A program made the position numbers and the translations under genes. From NCBI GenBank assembly GCA_001314715.1, contig LJSV01000027.1, positions 1-33,566 on the forward strand: a stretch of DNA of 33,566 nucleotides, in the 5' to 3' direction. The notes under the pieces were generated by a model. It did not search any database and had not been told where the DNA came from. It saw only the letters and a program-made list of their open reading frames with translations. The stretch is from Rhodobacteraceae bacterium HLUCCA12. GTDB lineage: Bacteria; Pseudomonadota; Alphaproteobacteria; Rhodobacterales; Rhodobacteraceae. How positions within the stretch are numbered: position 1 is the first letter of the stretch; every line of letters begins with the position of its first letter. Below are positions 11,891 through 19,213 of this stretch, one piece after another.

Positions 11891-12049
11891 TCAGATCAGC
11901 TGCAGGCGCGCCAGTGCGGCACTGGCAGCGGCGAGCTGGGTGGTCGGCAGCTCGATCTTGATGTGCGAGATGACGTCCGAGGCCTCGACCGTGATCCCCT
12001 CGTCGCGCAGCGCGGCGTGATCGATGCGGATGGTGGTGATGGCAGTCAT
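11891..12049 (-). CDS. Small hypothetical phage protein (52 aa)
   Basis: Reads MTAITTIRIDHAALRDEGI and continues to 'ALARLQLI'. AAAGGA lies just before the ATG at 12049. It has a beta-rich start and two predicted helices, is acidic, and has no cysteine and no membrane segment. It sits 12 bases downstream of the DUF6900 gene on the same strand, so it is very likely a real operon member. I do not recognise a family. Confidence 0.6.
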   Translation of the reverse strand: MTAITTIRIDHAALRDEGITVEASDVISHIKIELPTTQLAAASAALARLQLI

Positions 12050-12061
12050 GGTGGGATCCTT

Positions 12062-12268
12062 TCAAGGTTGGGTTTCTGCAGGGCCTGCGCGGCGCCCGGC
12101 CTCGAAGGCTTCCTCGAGCGCGGCGCGGATGGCCCAGACGGCGACATCGCGGAAATCCAGCCGGTCCCAGTTCCGGGTCTCGAGCGTCTCGATGCGGAAC
12201 TGGCGCCGGGCGATCTCCAGCAGCTGAGCGTCGCGGGCGGCTTCAGGGTTCGGTTTGCGCCTGGGCAT
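12062..12268 (-). CDS. DUF6900-like small protein
   Basis: A 68-aa protein with a charged start (MPRRKPNPEAARDAQLLEIA) followed by 'IETLETRNWDRLDFRDVAVW', the hallmark of the small family I recall as DUF6900. These proteins are common in Rhodobacteraceae prophages next to DUF3489 genes. AAGGA lies 8 bases before the ATG. It is the first gene of the minus-strand operon that continues to DUF3489 and is divergent from the terminase genes across a 136-base promoter region. Function is unknown. Confidence 0.75.
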   Translation of the reverse strand: MPRRKPNPEAARDAQLLEIARRQFRIETLETRNWDRLDFRDVAVWAIRAALEEAFEAGRRAGPAETQP

Positions 12269-12404
12269 GGCTTCGATCCTTGTCTGGCGGGACGCGATGC
12301 ACCCGCTTGCGTAGGATCAGACTCGCTCGATCAGGGAGTGTAATCAACTGAATAAGCGGACCGTTTCCGTTTAATTCCAATCTCTTGAGGGTCATTACAG
12401 CACC
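12269..12404. promoter_or_regulatory. Divergent promoter region between DUF6900 and terminase operons
   Basis: A 136-base gap between head-to-head genes, distinctly more AT-rich from about 12340 to 12400 (TAATCAACTGAATAAG, TTTAATTCC) than its surroundings. It is expected to contain the promoter of the morphogenesis operon and that of the minus-strand accessory operon. I cannot assign reliable -35/-10 pairs. The terminase binding/packaging site might also lie here or in the small terminase gene. Confidence 0.4.
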
Positions 12405-12944
12405 ATGGAAGGCATATCCGAGCGCGCCTATGCCGCCCATTCCGGCCTCTCGCGCGGGGCGGTGCAGAAGGCGCGCAAGAGCGGGCGGCTCGTGCTCTTT
12501 GCCGATGGCTCAATCAACGCTGCTGCCTCGGATGCGCGGCGCGGGGCGATGACGGATCCGGACCAGCAGATGCGCTCGCGCGGCGCTGGCGACGGGATGA
12601 TCAGCGGGCCGGGCGACACCTCGTCCTACATCAAGGCCCGCACCGCGCTGACCGTCTACATGGCGCAGGACAAGCAGATCGCCATCCAGAAGAAGAAGGG
12701 CGTGCTGGTCGACCGCGCACGCGCCGAGACGCTGGTGTTTCGCCTCGCGCGCCAGGAACGCGATACATGGGTCACTTGGCCCACCCGCGTGGCCGCGCTG
12801 ATGGCCGCGCAATTGTCCGCAGAGATGGAGAAGGCCTCGGGGGTGCCCGTGACGATCGAGACTGCGATCCTGCAGAGGGTGCTGGAAACCCATGTCCGAG
12901 AGCAACTCGACGCCCTCGCCGACCTCCGGGTCAGCATTGCATGA
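12405..12944 (+). CDS. Phage terminase small subunit (Nu1-type)
   Basis: A 179-aa protein starting with a DNA-binding helix-turn-helix, 'ISERAYAAHSGLSRGAVQKA' (residues 4-23), as in Nu1-type small terminases. A polar linker follows, then a helical oligomerisation part (KARTALTVYMAQDKQIAIQKK, residues about 76-96) and a C-terminal helical region. It would recognise the packaging site and recruit the large subunit. CTTGAGGG lies about 13 bases upstream of the ATG, a loose but usable ribosome site. The 3' end overlaps the large-subunit gene by 53 bases, and the two are surely co-translated. Confidence 0.85.
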   Translation: MEGISERAYAAHSGLSRGAVQKARKSGRLVLFADGSINAAASDARRGAMTDPDQQMRSRGAGDGMISGPGDTSSYIKARTALTVYMAQDKQIAIQKKKGVLVDRARAETLVFRLARQERDTWVTWPTRVAALMAAQLSAEMEKASGVPVTIETAILQRVLETHVREQLDALADLRVSIA

Positions 12945-14922
12945 AGGAGAAGACGATCACGACCTGACCGAGGGGCTCGACCTCGGCTTTGACGGCGCCG
13001 AGGACGTCCTGCGCGCCTGGCGGCGGGGCATGCGGCCCGATGCCGACCTGACCGTTTCGGAATGGGCGGATGCGCATCGCTGGCTCTCGTCGCGCGCCTC
13101 GGCAGAACCGGGACGGTATCGCACCGCCCGCACGCCCTATCTGCGCGCGATCATGGATGCGCTGTCCCCGAGCCACCCGGCGCAGCGCATCAGCTTCATG
13201 AAGGCCGCGCAGGTCGGAGCCACGGAAGCTGGCAACAACTGGATCGGCTTCGTGATCCACCACGCGCCGGGACCCATGCTGGCCGTCCTGCCGACGGTCG
13301 AGATGGCCAAGCGGACCTCGCGGGGCCGGATCGACCCGCTGATCGAGGACAGCCCCGCCCTGAAGGAACGCGTCAGCCCCGCTCGCTCGCGCGATGCCGG
13401 CAACTCGATGCTGTCCAAGGAATTCCCCGGCGGCATCCTCGTGCTGACCGGGGCGAACAGCGCGACCGGCCTGCGCTCGATGCCCGCGCGCTATGTCTTC
13501 CTCGACGAGGTCGATGCCTACCCGGCCTCGGCCGACGAGGAGGGCGATCCCGTCACGCTGGCCGAGGCCCGCACCACCACCTTCGCGCATCGGCGCAAGG
13601 TGTTCATGGTCTCGACGCCGACCATCCGGGGGCTGAGCCGGATCGAGCGCGAGTTCGAGGCCAGCGACCAGCGGCGCTACTTTGTCCCCTGCCCGCATTG
13701 CGGCACGATGCAGTGGTTGCAGTTCGAGCGGCTTCGCTGGGCGAAGGGGCAACCGGAAACGGCCGCGTACCATTGCGAGGGGTGTCAGCGCCCCATCGCC
13801 GAGCACCACAAGACGGAAATGCTGGCGCGGGGCGAGTGGCGGGCGACGGCGATCAGCGCCGATCCGAGTGCCATCGGCTTCCACCTCTCGGCGCTCTATT
13901 CGCCGATTGGCTGGAAGAGCTGGGAGCAGATCGCGCGGGACTGGCTGGCGGCGCAGGGCTCGGACGAAATGCTGCGCGCCGCGCGCAACACGCTGCTGGG
14001 CGAGACCTGGATCGAGAGCGGCGAGGCGCCGGAATGGCAGCGGCTGGCAGATCGGCGCGTGGCCTTTCCAGCGCAGATCCCGGCAGGCGGACTGTTCCTG
14101 ACGGCCGGGGCCGATGTGCAGAAGGACCGGATCGAGATCGATGTCTGGGCCTGGGGGCGTGGTCTGGAAAGCTGGCTGGTCGATCACATCGTCATTCCGG
14201 GCGGACCGGATTATCCGGCGTGCTGGGAGAAGCTGACCGCGCTGCTGGGGCAGACATGGGCGCATGAGAACGGCGCGTTCATGACGCTGGCGAAGCTGGC
14301 GATCGACACGGGCTACGAGTCGGCCGCCGTCTATGCCTGGGCGCGCAAGCAGGGCATCGCGCAGGTGGCGCCCGTGAAAGGGCTCGAGGGCTTCAACCGG
14401 GCCACGCCCGTGTCGGGGCCGACCTTCGTCGATGCCACCGTGAATGGCCGCAAGCTAAAACGCGGAGCCCGGCTCTGGACCGTGGCCACGGCCACCTTCA
14501 AGGCCGAAACATACAGGTATCTGCGCATCGATCGACCATCGGAACAGGACGCGCCCGTCCCTGCGGGCACGATCCACCTGCCCGACTGGGCCGACAGCGA
14601 ATGGCTCAAACAGCTGGTCGCCGAGCAGCTGGTCACGATCCGCGACAAGCGCGGCTATGCCCGGCAGGAATGGCAGAAGCTGCGCGAGCGCAATGAGGCG
14701 CTGGACGCCCGCATCTATGCCCGGGCGGCCGCATGGATCCTTGGCGCCGACCGCTTCGACGAGAGGATGTGGCGGCAGCTGGAGACGCAGGCGGGCGTGG
14801 AACCCGCGGCCGGGGTCGCTGCCAGGAGCGAGCCGGAGAAACCGACCGTGCCCGAAGCCGGGCGCATTACCGCCCCGCGGCGGCGCGGCTGGAAGATCAG
14901 CACGCCCCGATACATGGAGTGA
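12892..14922 (+). CDS. Phage terminase large subunit, GpA family
   Basis: A 676-aa lambda GpA-type packaging ATPase/nuclease. The ATPase domain shows a deviant Walker A region (KAAQVGATEAGNN, 104-116) and Walker B YVFLDEVD (201-208). A zinc-ribbon-like CPHC...CEGC set (C267, C270, C295, C298) is typical of this family. The nuclease domain begins near D408 (TAGADVQKDRIEIDVWAWG). A basic tail follows. The start at 12892 is inside the small-subunit gene; later starts would cut the conserved N-terminus. The stop (14920-14922) directly abuts the stop of the convergent ccdB. Confidence 0.97.
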   Translation: MSESNSTPSPTSGSALHEGEDDHDLTEGLDLGFDGAEDVLRAWRRGMRPDADLTVSEWADAHRWLSSRASAEPGRYRTARTPYLRAIMDALSPSHPAQRISFMKAAQVGATEAGNNWIGFVIHHAPGPMLAVLPTVEMAKRTSRGRIDPLIEDSPALKERVSPARSRDAGNSMLSKEFPGGILVLTGANSATGLRSMPARYVFLDEVDAYPASADEEGDPVTLAEARTTTFAHRRKVFMVSTPTIRGLSRIEREFEASDQRRYFVPCPHCGTMQWLQFERLRWAKGQPETAAYHCEGCQRPIAEHHKTEMLARGEWRATAISADPSAIGFHLSALYSPIGWKSWEQIARDWLAAQGSDEMLRAARNTLLGETWIESGEAPEWQRLADRRVAFPAQIPAGGLFLTAGADVQKDRIEIDVWAWGRGLESWLVDHIVIPGGPDYPACWEKLTALLGQTWAHENGAFMTLAKLAIDTGYESAAVYAWARKQGIAQVAPVKGLEGFNRATPVSGPTFVDATVNGRKLKRGARLWTVATATFKAETYRYLRIDRPSEQDAPVPAGTIHLPDWADSEWLKQLVAEQLVTIRDKRGYARQEWQKLRERNEALDARIYARAAAWILGADRFDERMWRQLETQAGVEPAAGVAARSEPEKPTVPEAGRITAPRRRGWKISTPRYME

Positions 14923-15219
14923 TCAGAACCCCGAGAAAACCATGTCGAGGGCGCCCCGGATCTCGTAATCGAACCGCGAGAGGTCCGCGACGGACGGCGC
15001 CTTGAGCAGGGCCGAGGGGATTGCGGCCATCTCGGCCGTGTGCAGCACGTGGTCCCGCCCGTCGATCTCGAACACCGGCTCGAGCCGCCCGATGGCCTTC
15101 GGCCCCGCGGCCACGGGCACCAGCGGCGCGACCACGCGCGTACCGGTCTCGACAAGGTCCGTCTGGAGGTCGAGCACCAACCGTCCGCCCGGCACATGAT
15201 AGACATGGAACTGCGCCAT
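14923..15219 (-). CDS. ccdB: CcdB-family toxin
   Basis: A 98-aa protein, close to the 101 aa of plasmid F CcdB, which poisons DNA gyrase. Family features are the 'MAQFHVYHVP' start, 'LVLDLQTDLVETGTRVV', 'LEPVFEIDG', 'AAIPSALL' and an ending of 'GALDMVFSGF', where CcdB carries its gyrase-contacting C-terminal helix. The start codon overlaps the ccdA stop by one base (TGATG). It stands on the strand opposite to the phage late genes, between the large terminase and gpW. Confidence 0.92.
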   Translation of the reverse strand: MAQFHVYHVPGGRLVLDLQTDLVETGTRVVAPLVPVAAGPKAIGRLEPVFEIDGRDHVLHTAEMAAIPSALLKAPSVADLSRFDYEIRGALDMVFSGF

Positions 15220-15464
15220 CAGTCGGTCTTCAGAACCTGGAGATCAGCAAGCGGGGTGCCGTTGGCCTCGATCCAGGCGCGGCGCTCGGAGATGGCCTCG
15301 GCATTCTCGCGCGCCCAGGACTCGGCTTTCGCCGCCCGCACGGCCTCGTCCAGCGCGGCATCGCTGATGGCCGAGACATTCAGGCCCAACTCGCGCGCGG
15401 CGGCGAGGTTGGATGCTGTGAGCGAAACATTCGTCCGCTGCTTCCCGGTGGTGCTCTGCGGCAT
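15219..15464 (-). CDS. ccdA: CcdA-family antitoxin
   Basis: An 81-aa protein. The N-terminal part (QRTNVSLTASNLAAARELGLNVS) is the ribbon-helix-helix DNA-binding domain of CcdA. The C-terminal part has 'ESWARENAEAISERRAWIEANG', the toxin-wrapping segment with the conserved W..EN...I motif. The ATG at 15464 is chosen because GGAGGG lies 5 bases before it. A longer start at 15497 would extend across the proposed promoter. As in other ccd operons, CcdA with CcdB should repress the operon. Confidence 0.92.
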   Translation of the reverse strand: MPQSTTGKQRTNVSLTASNLAAARELGLNVSAISDAALDEAVRAAKAESWARENAEAISERRAWIEANGTPLADLQVLKTD

Positions 15465-15486
15465 CGGGCCCTCCATCGACACAAGC

Positions 15487-15515
15487 AATATACACACGAT
15501 GCGTGTTCACAACAA
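15487..15515 (-). promoter_or_regulatory. ccdAB promoter with embedded operator
   Basis: Read on the minus strand, TTGTTG (15515-15510), a 17-base spacer and TATATT (15492-15487) form a good sigma70-type promoter about 23 bases before the ccdA ATG. Inside the spacer lies an ACACG-ATG-CGTGT inverted repeat (15494-15506), well placed for CcdA ribbon-helix-helix autorepression. Binding is inference. Confidence 0.65.
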
Positions 15516-15547
15516 GCGCATCGCGCGACAGGCAACCCGAGACGCCC

Positions 15548-15757
15548 ATGACCCTCGCTGATCTCAAATCCCGCCACAGCGCGCTGCTGGCCGCGCGCTA
15601 CAGCGGCACGCGCTCGGTCAGCTACGACGGCAAGACCGTGACCTATGGCTCGGACGCTGAACTCGCCGCCGCCATCGCCGATATCGAGCGCCGGATTGCC
15701 GCGCTGGAACGGACCGATCGCAGGGTGCTGCGCCCCCATGCCGTGAAGGATCTGTGA
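15548..15757 (+). CDS. gpW-like head-tail joining protein
   Basis: A 69-aa protein, the length of lambda gpW (68 aa). It has a start helix MTLADLKSRHSALLAARYSG, a beta hairpin 'RSVSYDGKTVTYGSD' and a second helix with ADIERRIAALER. This alpha-beta-beta-alpha pattern is that of the gpW fold, which plugs the portal and prepares the head for tail joining. The ATG at 15548 is chosen because the pattern begins there. The stop overlaps the portal start by one base. Confidence 0.88.
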   Translation: MTLADLKSRHSALLAARYSGTRSVSYDGKTVTYGSDAELAAAIADIERRIAALERTDRRVLRPHAVKDL

Positions 15758-17253
15758 TGAACTGGCGGCAGCGCATTGGCGCCTTCATCGGCGGGTTCGA
15801 CGCCGGCCAGCATCATCGCCGGTTGCGCGGCTTCCGCGCGACCCGGGCCCATGTCAACGCGCTGATCGCCGCCGCCGGGCCGGACATCACCGCCCGTGCC
15901 CGCTGGCTCGTGCGCAACAACGGCTATGCGGTGAACGCGGTGGAAAGCTGGGCTGCCAACACCGTGGGCGACGGGATCAAGCCGATCTCGAAAATCGGGG
16001 ATGCCGCGCGCAAGGAGGAGCTGCAACGGCTCTGGCTCGCCTGGACCGACGAGGCCGATGCCGAAGGGCTGACCGATTTCTACGGTCTGCAGCGCCGCGC
16101 CGCGCGCGAGGTGTTCATCGCGGGCGAGGTGTTCTTCCGGATCCGCATGCGCCGTGCGGGCGATGGCCTGAGCGTTCCGATGCAGCTGCAGATGCTGCCG
16201 TCCGAGGTGCTGCCACTGGAGAGAAGCGGCGCAGCCACCAATGGCAATGTCATCCGACAGGGCATCGAGTTCGACCGCATCGGGCGGCGCGTCGCCTATC
16301 ACTTCCTGCGCCGCCATCCGGGCGACAGCACCGATCCGGGGTTGGCAGGAGAGGTGGTGCGTGTCCCCGCCGCCGAGGTGATCCATGTGATCGACCCGGT
16401 CGAGGGCGGCCAGCTGCGCGGCGTCTCGAAACTGGCCCCGGCTATCGTGAAACTGTTCCTTCTCGATCAGTATGACGATGCCGAGCTCGACCGCAAAAAG
16501 GTCGCGGCGATGTATGCGATGTTCGTGACCTCGCCTGCCCCAGAGAACCCGCTGGCGCCGGCGGACGAGGAGGACATGTCTTCGGGCGTCGAAATCAGCC
16601 CCGGCCAGATCGTGCGGCTGGATCCCGGCGAGGATGTCACCGTGGGCCAGCCCGCCGACAGCGGCGCGACTTACGAGCCGTTCCAGTACCGCACATTGCT
16701 GCAGATTTCTGCCGCGCTGGGCATCCCCTATCCCTATCTCGCCAATGACATGGTGAAGGGGAACTTCTCGAATTCACGTCTGGCGCTCATCGAGTTCCGC
16801 CGCCGCGTCTCGGCCTGGCAGCATTCGGTCATGGTGTATCAGCTGTGCCGACCCATCTATGCGCGCTGGATGGATGCGGCAGTGCTATCGGGCGCGCTCT
16901 CCCTGCCCGGTTACGAGGCCAACCGGTCCCGGCTTCTTGCGGCGGACTGGCTGCCCACCAAATGGGACTGGGTCGATCCGCTCAAGGACGCCAATGCCGA
17001 GATTGCCCAGATCGAGGCGGGGCTCAAATCCCGCACGCAGACCATCGCGGAGCGCGGCTACGACGCCGAGCAGGTCGACCGCGAAATCGCCGCAGAACGG
17101 GCACGCGAACGCGCGCTGGGCCTCGATTTCCGCCGTCCCGGCTCGCCTGCGCAAGGGGTGCAGGCGATGCCTGTCGAGGGTGATGAAGCTGACCAAAGTG
17201 ACGAAACCGATGCCGCGGAGGACCGCCCGCGCCCTGACGAGGACCAGCCCTGA
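15757..17253 (+). CDS. Phage portal protein, lambda family
   Basis: A 498-aa portal, near the 533 aa of lambda gpB. Recognisable blocks are 'RARWLVRNNGYAVNAVESW' and 'VGDGIKPISK' near the N-terminus, 'EVIHVIDPVEGGQLRGVSKL' in the middle, and 'GIPYPYLANDMVKGNFSN' followed by 'LIEFRRRVSAWQ' further on. The C-terminus is acidic and low in complexity. It would form the dodecameric DNA channel of the head. ATG 15757 overlaps the gpW stop (TGATG); a GTG one codon earlier is possible. The stop overlaps the S49 protease start. Confidence 0.95.
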   Translation: MNWRQRIGAFIGGFDAGQHHRRLRGFRATRAHVNALIAAAGPDITARARWLVRNNGYAVNAVESWAANTVGDGIKPISKIGDAARKEELQRLWLAWTDEADAEGLTDFYGLQRRAAREVFIAGEVFFRIRMRRAGDGLSVPMQLQMLPSEVLPLERSGAATNGNVIRQGIEFDRIGRRVAYHFLRRHPGDSTDPGLAGEVVRVPAAEVIHVIDPVEGGQLRGVSKLAPAIVKLFLLDQYDDAELDRKKVAAMYAMFVTSPAPENPLAPADEEDMSSGVEISPGQIVRLDPGEDVTVGQPADSGATYEPFQYRTLLQISAALGIPYPYLANDMVKGNFSNSRLALIEFRRRVSAWQHSVMVYQLCRPIYARWMDAAVLSGALSLPGYEANRSRLLAADWLPTKWDWVDPLKDANAEIAQIEAGLKSRTQTIAERGYDAEQVDREIAAERARERALGLDFRRPGSPAQGVQAMPVEGDEADQSDETDAAEDRPRPDEDQP

Positions 17254-18689
17254 TGCTCCATCCCCGGATTGCCGCGCGCGCCTTCAACACGCCGCTGCTG
17301 GTCGAGCCCTCCAAGGCCATGGCCTTCCTCTCCGGCCTCGGGCCACGCATCCTTGGACGGCGCGTCGAGGTGCTGGATGATGAGGTAGTAGAGGGAACCT
17401 GGGATGCCGCCTTGCCCGCCCGCGCCAGCATTCTGGCCGGTGGCCTGGCTGACAGTCTGCGACAGCGTGGCGATCCGCCCTATCCGGTCGTCGACGGCAT
17501 CGCCGTGATCGAGATCGCGGGCGTGTTGATCCACCGGGGCGGCTGGATCGGGCAATCCTCGGGCCAGACCAGCTATGAGGGGATCGCAGCACAGATCGAT
17601 GCGGCGGTCAGCGATCCGACCGTGCGCGGTCTCGCATTGGAAATCGACAGTTTCGGCGGCGAGGTGGCCGGGGTCTTCGACCTTGCAGATCGCATTCGTG
17701 CCATCCGGGGCAGCAAACCCGTCTGGGCCTTTGTCGCCGAACATGCCTTCTCGGCCGGGTATGCGCTGGCAAGCCAGGCCGATCGCATCCTCCTGCCTCG
17801 CAGCGGGGCGCTGGGCAGCATCGGGGTTGTGGTGCTGCATGCCGACTATAGCCAACAGCTCGACCAGGACGGTGTGCGCGTGACGCTGATCCATTCCGGT
17901 CGCCACAAGGTCGACGGCAATCCCTACCAGCCCCTGCCCGAAGCCGTGCGCGGTGACATCCAGCGCGAGATCGACGTGCTGCGGTTTCTCTTCGCGGAAA
18001 CCGTCGCCGCTGGGCGCGCCGATCGGCTGAGCCAGGAGGCTGCGCTGGCGACGGAGGCTGCAAGCTTTCGTGGGGCAGATGCCGTCGGTGCAGGTCTCGC
18101 CGACGAGGTCACCGATCTGGCGCGGGGCTTTGCCGCCTTCCGGCAGCTGGTTGCGCGCATCCCGATCCTTTCCGCCGCGCGTACCCGACGTGCGTCTCTT
18201 CCCAACCCCAGACAGGAGGCACTGATGGCCACCGAGAACGACCCCGACGACAGCCCGCAGGACATTGAAATCGGCATGACGGACATCGACGATGCTGAAT
18301 CTGATGACGCCGATGCGCCGCCTGCCGATGCCGAGCCATCTCCCGCTGAGTCTCAACCGCCCGCTGCGGCCGCCGCTGCCCCCGCGCCGACTGCCCCACC
18401 GGCTGGCAATCTGGCCGAGCTCTCGGCGCAGCTGCGCGAGGCCGCGGCGGAGATCGCCGAGATCACGGCGCAGGCGGGTCGCCTCGGCATCGCCATCGAT
18501 GCGGCGAAGGCGCTCCGCGAGGGCGCCACCCCCGAGGCCTTGCGCAAGCTGGTCCTGCAACGCGCGGCGGATGCGTCCGATGCCCGTGATGTCGTTGCCG
18601 CGGTCCCCTCGCCCATCCTGCCAAAACCTGCGGAAAGCCCCATCGTGGCCGCCGCGAAGAAAGCGGCCTCAGCCGGTGCGCGGGGCTGA
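17253..18689 (+). CDS. S49-family capsid maturation protease with C-terminal scaffold extension (lambda C-like)
   Basis: A 478-aa protein. Residues about 75-300 form an S49/SppA-like serine protease: strand 'GIAVIEIAGVLIHRGG', the 'LEIDSFGGEV' oxyanion region, a candidate nucleophile S167 in AFSAGYALAS and a general-base lysine K219 in GRHKVDGN. After about residue 320 it becomes acidic (ATENDPDDSPQDIEIG), then Ala/Pro-rich, then helical (ELSAQLREAAAEIAEITAQ), as in the scaffold part of lambda C. It cleaves capsid or portal proteins during head assembly. An internal ribosome site and in-frame ATG at 18225 probably yield a separate scaffold. It overlaps the portal stop by 3 bases. Confidence 0.93.
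   Translation: MLHPRIAARAFNTPLLVEPSKAMAFLSGLGPRILGRRVEVLDDEVVEGTWDAALPARASILAGGLADSLRQRGDPPYPVVDGIAVIEIAGVLIHRGGWIGQSSGQTSYEGIAAQIDAAVSDPTVRGLALEIDSFGGEVAGVFDLADRIRAIRGSKPVWAFVAEHAFSAGYALASQADRILLPRSGALGSIGVVVLHADYSQQLDQDGVRVTLIHSGRHKVDGNPYQPLPEAVRGDIQREIDVLRFLFAETVAAGRADRLSQEAALATEAASFRGADAVGAGLADEVTDLARGFAAFRQLVARIPILSAARTRRASLPNPRQEALMATENDPDDSPQDIEIGMTDIDDAESDDADAPPADAEPSPAESQPPAAAAAAPAPTAPPAGNLAELSAQLREAAAEIAEITAQAGRLGIAIDAAKALREGATPEALRKLVLQRAADASDARDVVAAVPSPILPKPAESPIVAAAKKAASAGARG
18225..18689 (+). CDS. Nested in-frame scaffold protein (Nu3-like)
   Basis: ATG 18225 is codon 325 of the protease frame and is preceded by a perfect AGGAGG at 18214-18219 with a 5-base gap, far better than the protease gene's own ribosome site. 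The 154-aa product is acidic at first, then Ala/Pro-rich, then a predicted coiled helix (GNLAELSAQLREAAAEIAE) with a basic end. That composition is typical of capsid scaffolds. Lambda uses the same plan: Nu3 starts in frame within gene C. Expression as a separate protein is inferred. Confidence 0.75.
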   Translation: MATENDPDDSPQDIEIGMTDIDDAESDDADAPPADAEPSPAESQPPAAAAAAPAPTAPPAGNLAELSAQLREAAAEIAEITAQAGRLGIAIDAAKALREGATPEALRKLVLQRAADASDARDVVAAVPSPILPKPAESPIVAAAKKAASAGARG

Positions 18690-18784
18690 CGATCCGCCCT
18701 GGTCACCAATGCCCCCGCCTCCGATCCCCCGCCGGGTCCGCCGGTGGGGAATTTCCATGTCCCTCCTGACCCCGGAGACTGCGC

Positions 18785-19165
18785 ATGCCCGTGCTCACCC
18801 AACCGCCCACCCCGGGCGATGTCCTCAAGTTCGAACTGAACCCCAACTTCAATCGCGAGACCGTCACGCTTCTGGCCGGCGCCACCTATCCCGTGGGCGC
18901 CGTCCTCGGGCGCATCACCGCGAGCGGTCTTTACAAGCTCGCGACCTCGGGCGGCTCGGATGGCGCGCAGACCGCCGCCGCCGTGCTGCTCGATGCAGTG
19001 GACGCAAGTGCCGCCGACACGCCCGGGTTGGTGATCCTTCGCGGCCCCGCCATCGTCTCGAAGGCCGCGCTCGTCCTTGACCCGACCGTCGATGATGCCG
19101 CCAAGACCGCCACCAAGCATGGCCAGCTCGCAGCACTCGGCATCGTGCCCCGCGACACCGCCTGA
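18785..19165 (+). CDS. Head decoration protein, lambda gpD family
   Basis: A 126-aa protein, slightly longer than lambda gpD (110 aa). It shows the family's N-terminal 'FNRETVTLLAGATYPVGAVL' beta block, a poly-Ala 'AQTAAAVLLDAVDA' segment and 'LVILRGPAIVSKAALV'. It would bind as trimers on the expanded capsid and stiffen it. GGAG (18774-18777) lies 7 bases before the ATG. It sits in the standard place between the protease and the major capsid protein. Confidence 0.93.
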   Translation: MPVLTQPPTPGDVLKFELNPNFNRETVTLLAGATYPVGAVLGRITASGLYKLATSGGSDGAQTAAAVLLDAVDASAADTPGLVILRGPAIVSKAALVLDPTVDDAAKTATKHGQLAALGIVPRDTA

Positions 19166-19213
19166 TCCGGCGGCGCGCATCTCCCCCCTGCCCCTCTTTC
19201 CCGGGAGTTCCCC

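Noticed and set aside
12931-14265. 444-aa minus-strand frame opposite the large terminase
   Set aside because: Composition is that of an antisense shadow, with no ribosome site; terminase motifs are continuous on the plus strand.
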